Of a DNA stretch of 5,523 bases, positions 1 to 5,371 are shown piece by piece. The stretch is from NCBI GenBank assembly GCA_945876405.1, contig CAMCOJ010000162.1:1-5523 (forward strand), read 5' to 3'. The position numbers and the translations under genes are program-made. Source of the DNA: an uncultured Ruminococcus sp. Its GTDB lineage: Bacteria; Bacillota; Clostridia; Oscillospirales; Ruminococcaceae. The notes under the pieces are model-generated. The model searched no databases. It saw only the letters and a program-made list of their open reading frames with translations, and was not told the origin of the DNA. Position 1 is the first letter of the stretch. Each line of letters starts with the position of its first letter.

Positions 1-45
1 GATTTCTGCCTGTCTCGTGGGCTCGGAGATGTGTATAAGAGACAG
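1..45 (+). other. Sequencing adapter contamination (Nextera P7 tail, i7 index, transposon end)
   Basis: This is synthetic DNA left on the contig end. Bases 12-45 match the complete 34-base Nextera read-2 adapter, and 27-45 are the 19-base Tn5 mosaic end (AGATGTGTATAAGAGACAG). Bases 1-3 (GAT) match the last bases of the P7 primer. Bases 4-11 (TTCTGCCT) sit exactly where the i7 index belongs and match the N703 index oligo as I recall it. The order P7, index, adapter, insert is that of a finished library molecule, so genomic sequence begins at base 46. This is not a natural Tn5 or IS element. Confidence 0.98.
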
Positions 46-479
46 GCGTGGGGGCATTTACTGGTTCCGGACTTCTTGCACTGATTTTCGCGATGGGGGC
101 TGTTGATGACAAAACAGGCGGTTTCGGCTCGAACGGTCTTGCAAATGTAAACGGAAGTGCTGCTGCAGGATGTGTTGTTGAGATTATTCTCACATTTATA
201 TTTGTTTTAACCATTCTCGGCGTGACTTCAAAGAAAGCTAACCACGGCTCATTCGGCGGTCTTATCATCGGACTTACGCTCACACTTGTTCATATCTTCG
301 GAATAGGACTTACAGGAACATCAGTAAACCCGGCGAGAAGCATAGGTCCTGCACTTGTTGCGGCTATTGAAGGCAACACAGACCCTGTTTCATGCTTATG
401 GGTATTTATCCTTGCACCGCTGGTAGGTGCAGCTCTTGCGGCTCTTACATACAGATTCCTTGAAAGCAGCAAGGCATAA
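46..479 (+). CDS. aqpZ: Aquaporin Z-type water channel, 5'-truncated by the contig end
   Basis: This is the C-terminal part of a MIP-family membrane channel that passes water across the cytoplasmic membrane. Codons are in phase from base 48, and 143 residues remain. Residue 94 begins the second NPA motif (N94-P95-A96-R97, followed by Ser). H82, T91 and R97 match AqpZ selectivity-filter residues H174, T183 and R189, which argues for a water channel over a glycerol facilitator, where Gly/Phe and NPARD are usual. Hydrophobic stretches near residues 1-18, 41-60, 69-88 and 115-137 fit the later membrane helices. Aligned by eye with E. coli AqpZ (231 aa), about 90 N-terminal residues are missing, including the first NPA motif. 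The GTG at 48 is an internal valine codon, not a start; the frame meets a stop inside the adapter upstream. The gene ends at a TAA 26 bases before a terminator stem. Confidence 0.92.
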
Positions 480-505
480 TTTACATTCTGAAAAATCAAA
501 CAGTA

Positions 506-551
506 AAAGCTGTAACTAATATCGCATGATTTCAGTTACAGCTTTATTTTA
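506..551 (+). terminator. Intrinsic terminator after the aquaporin gene
   Basis: A perfect 12-bp stem (AAAGCTGTAACT at 506-517 with AGTTACAGCTTT at 534-545) encloses a 16-base loop and runs into ATTTTAT. It lies 26 bases after the aquaporin stop and ends 16 bases before the GH5 start codon, so it also forms most of the region upstream of that gene. Confidence 0.85.
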
Positions 552-555
552 TGAC

Positions 556-560
556 AGGAG
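556..560 (+). promoter_or_regulatory. Ribosome binding site that fixes the GH5 start
   Basis: AGGAG lies 7 bases before the ATG at 568. It supports that start over an in-frame ATG at 526, which falls inside the loop of the upstream terminator, has no Shine-Dalgarno sequence and would put 14 extra residues before the signal peptide. Confidence 0.9.
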
Positions 561-567
561 AATTTTT

Positions 568-1743
568 ATGAAAAAAATCGCCGCAGCAATCGCTGCTTTA
601 CTCGCAGTATCAATGGCACTCTCATCCTGCTCTTCAGGAAGCGAAAACTCATCCGAATCTCCGGCAAAGGAAACCTCATTACCGCAGACCGAACTTCAGG
701 ACATGCGTGATATAACAGCTTCAGAACTGGTCAGCGAAATGAAAACAGGTTTTTCTCTCGGCAACACCATGGACTCCACCATAGGGAAAAACAACGGTGA
801 ACCATACGAATATGAAACCGGCTGGGGCAATCAGGTCACAACCAGAGAAGCTATACAGGGAATCGCAGATTCCGGCTTCAACGTGCTCAGAGTGCCTGTT
901 TCATGGGGCGAACATCTTTCTTCTGACGGAAGTTATACAATAGACAAAGCCTGGCTTGACAGAGTAAATGAAATAGTCGACTACGGTCTCGACGCAGGGA
1001 TGTTTGTTATCCTTAACACCCACCATGAAGAGTGGCTTTTCCCTGACGAAGCACATTTTGAGGCAAACAGCGAGGAGCTTGCAAAACTGTGGTCGCAGAT
1101 TGCAGAGAGATTTTCCGGATATAATGAAAAACTTATTTTTGAAGGACTTAACGAACCAAGAAAACGTGATACAATATACGAATGGAACGGCGGTGACGAA
1201 GAAGGTCAGCAGGTTGTAAACAAACTGAATGCCGTATTTGTCGAGACTGTAAGAAACTCAGGCGGAAACAACGGCAAACGATGCCTGATGATTCCGACAT
1301 ATGCTGCAAGCGCTATGGAAAAGACATTTGCAGCCATGGAAGTTCCCGAAAACGACGACAAGATCATAATCTCGGTACACGCATATATCCCATATAACTT
1401 CGCTCTGGCAAGTGATAACTTCACAGACTACTGGAGCAGCAGCGATCCTTCCTGTACCGCTGAAATAGACAACCTTATGACAACACTCAAGGCATATTTT
1501 CTTGACAAAGGCACCCCTGTCATCATAGGCGAGATGGGATGTGTAAACAGAAACAATACTGAAGCAAGAAAGGCCTGGGCAAGATATTATGTAGGCAAAG
1601 CTCATGAATACGGTATTCCTTGCCTCTGGTGGGACAACGGTGCTTATCTCGGCAACGGCGAACTGTTCGGCATATACAGCAGGGACAGCGGGAACTGGAT
1701 ATTCAGAGATGTTATGGAAGGGATAATGGAAGGGCTGGAATAA
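568..1743 (+). CDS. GH5 endo-beta-glucanase lipoprotein (probably subfamily GH5_4)
   Basis: This predicted surface glycoside hydrolase (391 aa) should cleave beta-1,4-glucans with retention of configuration; subfamily 4 members act on cellulose, mixed-linkage glucan or xyloglucan. The N-terminus is a lipoprotein signal: MKK, a hydrophobic stretch and the lipobox LSSC with lipidated C21. A Ser/Glu-rich tether follows to about residue 45, then one catalytic domain to the end. Visible GH5 landmarks are R108 (LRVPVSW), H152-H153 (NTHHEEW), N195-E196 (LNEP, the acid/base), H271 and Y273 (SVHAY), E322 (IGEMG, the nucleophile) and W354-W355 (LWWDNG). All expected catalytic residues are present, so it should be active. 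No carbohydrate-binding module or dockerin is seen, so it is tethered by lipid and not assembled into a cellulosome. It is probably monocistronic, with terminators on both sides. The family call is firm; the subfamily and exact substrate are inferred from motif style. Confidence 0.94.
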   Translation: MKKIAAAIAALLAVSMALSSCSSGSENSSESPAKETSLPQTELQDMRDITASELVSEMKTGFSLGNTMDSTIGKNNGEPYEYETGWGNQVTTREAIQGIADSGFNVLRVPVSWGEHLSSDGSYTIDKAWLDRVNEIVDYGLDAGMFVILNTHHEEWLFPDEAHFEANSEELAKLWSQIAERFSGYNEKLIFEGLNEPRKRDTIYEWNGGDEEGQQVVNKLNAVFVETVRNSGGNNGKRCLMIPTYAASAMEKTFAAMEVPENDDKIIISVHAYIPYNFALASDNFTDYWSSSDPSCTAEIDNLMTTLKAYFLDKGTPVIIGEMGCVNRNNTEARKAWARYYVGKAHEYGIPCLWWDNGAYLGNGELFGIYSRDSGNWIFRDVMEGIMEGLE

Positions 1744-1747
1744 CAGA

Positions 1748-1782
1748 ACCCCCTCATACGTGAGGGGGTGTTCTTTTTATTT
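1748..1782 (+). terminator. Intrinsic terminator of the GH5 gene, at the convergent junction
   Basis: A 9-bp GC-rich stem (ACCCCCTCA at 1748-1756 with TGAGGGGGT at 1761-1769) closes a 4-base TACG loop and is followed by a T-rich tract at 1771-1782. It begins 5 bases after the GH5 stop. The stop codon of the convergent S41 gene (1777-1779) lies inside the T-tract. On the minus strand the same hairpin is followed by only a weak T-run (TTCTGTTATT), so it may terminate S41 transcription less efficiently. Confidence 0.92.
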
Positions 1783-3411
1783 CTGAAGCATTTCCACAGC
1801 CTTTATCAGTACATCATCCCAGATGAGCCGGTTTTTCAGCGTTTCAGGGTTTTTATTTTTCGAAACAAGTTCGTTGTATTTACGAAATCCTTCGGTGCTG
1901 AGGCGGCATCTGACATCTGGTTCTGTGCCGTAAAGACTGTTGTCACTGCCGTCACTGTTAAGACACACAGCGGCGTTATAGTAATACACCAGCCTGCTCT
2001 CAGGCAGCATAGCCATAAACTGACCGCCTGTCTTCTCCCCGCCCGTATTTTCACCGATAATCACTACATTGTCAAGCCGGGAAACTGCAGATACAAAATA
2101 ATCAGCCGACGAAGCTGTCCTGTCCGAAACAAGAACACATACAGACGGACTGTTTTTATTCATTCCGTTAAATACAGTTTCAATACCGTAATCAAATACA
2201 GTTTCTCCGCTCAGATACTCTGATACGTCCTTTATTTCATCCTGTGAAATTTTCCTCATACCAAATATCCTTTTGTTCATGGCACAGTAAATACCTCTGA
2301 AAAAATCTCTGTTTCCGGATGACTTCAGAATATATTCCTTTTCATTTACCGTAATGCTTTCCGAAAACAGAGGTGAATAAACATATTCTGCTGCATATTC
2401 AAGGGTTCCGCCACCATTGCGGCGAAGGTCAAGTATTACAGACTCTGTATCACCGGAGCAGTATTCTCTTATTTTTCCGGCAAGTTCACTGCCTTTTTCA
2501 TTGTCAAGATTATCTATGCGCAGATAAACTGTTTTTCCGCACAGAGATTCATCCATGTACTGAATATCATAAACATTATCGGGTTTTTCATAAACTCCGT
2601 GAAGATAGGGCTGATTCACAAACATATACTCATCACAGAGATTATAATAAAACTCATGCTCTGTAACCGTACCGTTTTCATCCTCCAGCTCCACAGTAAC
2701 CATATCACCCCTGCTGTCGTTGAATATCATCGTACTCCGGTACAGCTTACGATATTCCTCATCATATCCAAGTGACGAGGATGACAGTGTTTCAGTTATA
2801 TATTCGTCAGGAGATTTTCCGTTTACTGACTTTACAGTATAGTAAATTCCGGGAAGCTTTACTTCTGAGTTTTTCAGTGAGAAACAGTATTTTCCGTCAG
2901 TATAGTCAAACTCATATGCACGGCTCTGCCGGTAATAATTCTTCATCTCCTTATTCCACAGCTGCACTGTGTCACGCAGATAAGGATTTGTTTTTACAGT
3001 CTCGGCTGCCATGCAGTTATAGTCTGTTATTGAGTCATAATCAGGGAAAAAGAAACCTGTATGCACACTTGGTATATCATTGAGCAGGCTCTGCATCACA
3101 CACATAAATTCCACATCAGAGGACACATTCTCGACTGCGGTACGGTATTTTTCCTCCATGGAAACAATATCGTATTCAAATTCATCCGGATATTTCCTGA
3201 CTGCCGGAATTCCTTCCGAGACAACTTTCCAGAGTGCCTCAAAATCTTTCATCCGGTCTTTGCCGTCCATTTCCAAAGACCTTACCTGCCTGTGATTTAC
3301 CTCATCCGGCTCTTTAAGATACTGCATGCACCTTATGTCTTCACTGATGAAATAAGCCAGAAACGGAACGGCAGCAGCAAGAATTATCGCTGTTATATGT
3401 TTTTTGGTCAT
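1777..3411 (-). CDS. S41-family peptidase, probably membrane-anchored
   Basis: This 544-residue protein has the tail-specific-protease fold motifs of peptidase family S41 (ClpP/crotonase-like). The N-terminus has one hydrophobic segment (about 6-22) after MTKK with no lipobox, so it is a membrane anchor or signal peptide and the bulk should lie outside the membrane. H117, in LNDIPSVHTGF, resembles the Asp-x-His-Thr site of tricorn/IRBP-like S41 proteins. Residues 190-205 (TVKSVNGKSPDEY) look PDZ-like. The protease core has LDLRRNGGG (328-335), TASSAD (432-437, likely nucleophile S434), GENTGG (453-458) and GTEPD (495-499). The lysine that pairs with the serine in Prc/CtpA proteases aligns with E459, although K460 is adjacent, so a Ser/His/acid mechanism is more likely than Ser/Lys. 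The substrate is unknown. The start is an ATG with AAAGGA 6 bases upstream. The gene is convergent with GH5 and follows the cohesin-like gene on the same strand after a 96-base gap that contains a hairpin. Confidence 0.88.
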   Translation of the reverse strand: MTKKHITAIILAAAVPFLAYFISEDIRCMQYLKEPDEVNHRQVRSLEMDGKDRMKDFEALWKVVSEGIPAVRKYPDEFEYDIVSMEEKYRTAVENVSSDVEFMCVMQSLLNDIPSVHTGFFFPDYDSITDYNCMAAETVKTNPYLRDTVQLWNKEMKNYYRQSRAYEFDYTDGKYCFSLKNSEVKLPGIYYTVKSVNGKSPDEYITETLSSSSLGYDEEYRKLYRSTMIFNDSRGDMVTVELEDENGTVTEHEFYYNLCDEYMFVNQPYLHGVYEKPDNVYDIQYMDESLCGKTVYLRIDNLDNEKGSELAGKIREYCSGDTESVILDLRRNGGGTLEYAAEYVYSPLFSESITVNEKEYILKSSGNRDFFRGIYCAMNKRIFGMRKISQDEIKDVSEYLSGETVFDYGIETVFNGMNKNSPSVCVLVSDRTASSADYFVSAVSRLDNVVIIGENTGGEKTGGQFMAMLPESRLVYYYNAAVCLNSDGSDNSLYGTEPDVRCRLSTEGFRKYNELVSKNKNPETLKNRLIWDDVLIKAVEMLQK

Positions 3412-3417
3412 ATGAAT

Positions 3418-3423
3418 TCCTTT
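3418..3423 (-). promoter_or_regulatory. Ribosome binding site of the S41 gene
   Basis: On the minus strand AAAGGA lies 6 bases before the ATG at 3411, which supports that start. Confidence 0.8.
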
Positions 3424-3428
3424 CGTAT

Positions 3429-3475
3429 AAAAATATAGTGAACATAAAAATCTATTTTACGTTCACTATATTTTT
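3429..3475 (-). terminator. Long inverted repeat between the two minus-strand genes, likely terminator
   Basis: A perfect 15-bp inverted repeat (3429-3443 with 3461-3475, core TATAGTGAAC) flanks 17 bases. Five more A-T pairs can form inside it after one mismatch. On the minus strand the downstream arm ends in a T-run, so it reads as an intrinsic terminator 32 bases after the stop of the cohesin-like gene. The run of T on the plus strand makes it bidirectional in shape. It ends 5 bases before the S41 ribosome binding site, so readthrough, attenuation or an operator role are alternatives. The stem is mostly A-T apart from GTGAAC. Confidence 0.7.
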
Positions 3476-3507
3476 TATAACAGTAAAGCCTGTTTTTTAT
3501 CTGAATA

Positions 3508-5295
3508 TTATTTTCTTGCCACAAATACAACCCAGTAGTCTCCATAAGTGGAACCTGCAATATATGCATGTCCTACACCTATCGAATTATAACCCGGACT
3601 ATCAAAATCGCTTGTTTTTGTATCATTAACAGTTTGCATAACATCACTTGCTGATGTAACTCTCGCTCCATATACAAACGAATAAGAACTTACGAACACA
3701 CCGTAATCTCCAAATAATTTTGTTAAACTCTCACCATTTGGTCTGTCTATTGACCAGCTTACCGCCAGTTCTTCTGCTCGTTTATCTGCAGCAGCACATA
3801 ATGCGTCGTCCATTTTCAGTTCTGACAGCGACTTACTTCTCCTGCTTTCATTTACCAGTTCTGCTATCTGTAATTCTGTTGGTTCGATATTAACAGCAAT
3901 ATTATTTTCCGTAGTAGTCACCGGTGGTTCCCATGATGTTGTGGTTGTCGTAGTCACTGGTGGTTCCCATGGTGTTGTGGTAGTTGTTGTCACCGGTGGT
4001 TCCCATGGTGTTGTAGTAGTTATTGCAGTAGTTGTGGTAGTGACAGGTGTAGTGGTAGTCACTGTAGTTGTTACCGTTGTCTGCGGTGTCACCGTTGTTG
4101 TCACACTTCCACTTTCAAATGAGTACCGGTAAACCTCTGATCTGTCATTACGCTTATCCTGTGGCACTTCCTGCTGATTCCAGTTTTCAGAATAATACGC
4201 CTTTATATCTGTCAGTTCAAATTCATAAACCCCTGAACCTGTTCCGTTGTTTATATCAAATTCAAGATATGCTATAACACCACTGTTTTCATAAATATTC
4301 TGATTGTTAAATGTGTTAAATACAGCATTGTCTTTATTTCCACCTACATATCCGTATCCACTGAAATCTCCCTGTGTTACTCCATTGAGCGAGAATTTGT
4401 CAGTATCATATTTAACAATAGCATTAAATGAATACAAACCTGTTGTATTCTTCTGCATATATACAGGAATTCTCAGACGTTTTCCGTCAGAACTGAGTTC
4501 AGCATTGTCCATACTGAAGCTGAGCTTGTCCCCTGACTGTGGTTCTGTCTGCGACACTGTTGTCTCAGTAGCTGATGATGTAGTGACAACAGTAGTATTT
4601 GACGGTGTTGTCGTTACATCAGGTCTGCTGTTTCCTCTTGAGAATGTATATTGAAGTCTGGCATAATCTGAATTGTATTCTTCATCTGAAAGTTCTCTCT
4701 GATTTCCGTCAGAGCCGAGTACAGTACCCTGTATATCAGAAAGATTAAACTCATAGGTTGAATATGGTACATCCGGAACAGTACTGAATACCAGGTAAAC
4801 AATATTGCACTCCTCTGTAACATTTTTTCCGTCATATGCAGTAAACTGAACATAGTCATTAACTGAAGAATACGAAACCTGACCGTATGACGAATATGCA
4901 CTGTCAAGTTTAAAATACCAGTTATTATATTCAATATAGAATGACAGAGATGATACACCTTCCGTGTTTCCTTTTATATTAACCGGTATCGTGATAATTG
5001 AACCATCACTTGTAACCCATGGTCTTAAGCATGAAATATTAATACTCTGAGTTGTTTTTTTATTTTTCTCAAGTACATACGCCTTTGATCTGCAAAGATC
5101 AAGAACGTTTACGCTCTGGTCATTGTTGGTATTGTAATCAAAAATATTGTACTGATAATTATTGCGTTCATTCAGCAAAAGTCCGCTCTTTAATTTTCCT
5201 GCATCAATTGCACTGTCAGCACTGGCCGTCAAACAGCCGGAACACGCCAAAATTCCTGTCAGAACACATATAAAAAATCTCTTTCGTTTTTTCAA
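3508..5295 (-). CDS. Secreted modular protein: dockerin-like motif, two cohesin-like domains, Thr-rich linkers, degenerate CAP-like domain
   Basis: This is a 595-residue exported protein of unknown exact function. Residues 1-26 are a signal peptide (MKKRKR, hydrophobic core, cleavage after ASA); C18 and C21 make a poor lipobox. Residues 50-78 hold one dockerin-like calcium loop (N55, N57, D59, N63, D66, then DLCRSKAYVLEK). Two related cohesin-like beta domains follow, about 85-218 and 256-393. They share S-D-G...IPV, N-T-x-G, an F-x-L strand and a YEF-x-L-[ST]-DI strand, so they look like an ancient duplication. Thr/Ser linkers are at 226-253 and 397-462; the second contains three WEPPV repeats. 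Residues 470-594 resemble a CAP/SCP domain (ELVNESR, AAADKRAEEL, RPNGE, SIGVG, YWVVF) but lack its usual His/Glu cavity residues. The start is TTG with AGGAG 10 bases upstream; no in-frame ATG is nearby. A role in adhesion or extracellular assembly is inferred. The cohesin call is moderate; another carbohydrate-binding or Ig-like beta-sandwich is possible. Confidence 0.85.
   Translation of the reverse strand: MKKRKRFFICVLTGILACSGCLTASADSAIDAGKLKSGLLLNERNNYQYNIFDYNTNNDQSVNVLDLCRSKAYVLEKNKKTTQSINISCLRPWVTSDGSIITIPVNIKGNTEGVSSLSFYIEYNNWYFKLDSAYSSYGQVSYSSVNDYVQFTAYDGKNVTEECNIVYLVFSTVPDVPYSTYEFNLSDIQGTVLGSDGNQRELSDEEYNSDYARLQYTFSRGNSRPDVTTTPSNTTVVTTSSATETTVSQTEPQSGDKLSFSMDNAELSSDGKRLRIPVYMQKNTTGLYSFNAIVKYDTDKFSLNGVTQGDFSGYGYVGGNKDNAVFNTFNNQNIYENSGVIAYLEFDINNGTGSGVYEFELTDIKAYYSENWNQQEVPQDKRNDRSEVYRYSFESGSVTTTVTPQTTVTTTVTTTTPVTTTTTAITTTTPWEPPVTTTTTTPWEPPVTTTTTTSWEPPVTTTENNIAVNIEPTELQIAELVNESRRSKSLSELKMDDALCAAADKRAEELAVSWSIDRPNGESLTKLFGDYGVFVSSYSFVYGARVTSASDVMQTVNDTKTSDFDSPGYNSIGVGHAYIAGSTYGDYWVVFVARK
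3910..4107 (-). repeat. Low-complexity Thr-rich linker coding region
   Basis: Residues 397-462 of the modular secreted protein are mostly threonine with Val and Pro, giving GT-rich low-complexity DNA on the plus strand. Such linkers separate the domains of extracellular fibrolytic proteins and are often O-glycosylated. A shorter linker of the same type is encoded at 4537-4620. Confidence 0.9.
3917..4024 (-). repeat. Three tandem 36-bp repeats encoding [PS]WEPPVTTTTTT
   Basis: GTCAC[CT]GGTGGTTCCCATG recurs on the plus strand at 3917, 3953 and 3989, an exact 36-base period. Each unit encodes 12 residues: Trp-Glu-Pro-Pro-Val, then a run of threonines and a Pro or Ser. The WEPP half is almost identical at the DNA level, while the Thr-run codons differ by synonymous changes. 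The reading frame is kept across all three copies. Confidence 0.95.
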
Positions 5296-5305
5296 TTTAT
5301 ATCCA

Positions 5306-5310
5306 CTCCT
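5306..5310 (-). promoter_or_regulatory. Ribosome binding site for the TTG-started gene
   Basis: On the minus strand AGGAG lies 10 bases before the TTG at 5295. The ATG at 5314 and the GTG at 5306 are out of frame with the gene, so TTG is the only plausible start. The spacing is slightly long. Confidence 0.75.
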
Positions 5311-5342
5311 GCATAACAGAATAATTTGTTCCTATAGATTAA

Positions 5343-5371
5343 ATTATACAAGTTTTTTCTTGATATGTCAA
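5343..5371 (-). promoter_or_regulatory. Consensus SigA-type promoter of the modular secreted protein gene
   Basis: Reading the minus strand, TTGACA (5371-5366) is followed by exactly 17 bases and then TATAAT (5348-5343); both hexamers are perfect consensus. Transcription should begin near 5335 and leave a leader of about 40 bases before the TTG start. Confidence 0.9.

Noticed and set aside
27..45. Tn5 mosaic end as evidence of a natural transposon
   Set aside because: It is part of the synthetic Nextera adapter, with index and P7 bases in library order on its left.
526..567. Upstream in-frame ATG giving a 405-residue GH5 protein
   Set aside because: It lies in the loop of the preceding terminator, has no Shine-Dalgarno sequence and would bury the lipoprotein signal; ATG 568 has AGGAG 7 bases upstream.
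1206..1605. Minus-strand frames inside the GH5 gene
   Set aside because: They are antisense to conserved catalytic-domain codons and encode nothing recognisable.
1768..3438. Several plus-strand frames across the S41 gene (1768-2223, 2373-2666, 2772-3083, 3061-3438)
   Set aside because: They are antisense to a full-length gene with clear S41 motifs, have no domain signature, and have residue usage typical of shadows.
3917..4024. 36-bp repeats as a possible CRISPR array
   Set aside because: The repeats are directly adjacent with no unique spacers, lie in a coding frame and encode a regular Trp-Glu-Pro-Pro linker.
3941..4132. Plus-strand frame encoding a Val/Gly-rich peptide
   Set aside because: It is the antisense of the Thr-rich linker and has the composition expected of that shadow.
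4614..4958. 114-residue minus-strand frame overlapping the modular secreted protein
   Set aside because: It is in another frame of a gene whose domains are clear, and its His/Leu/Thr-rich product is not recognisable.
5235..5243. Lipobox in the signal of the modular secreted protein (C18 or C21)
   Set aside because: The residues before both cysteines fit a lipobox poorly, while ASA at 24-26 is a good signal peptidase I site; a lipoprotein is not fully excluded.
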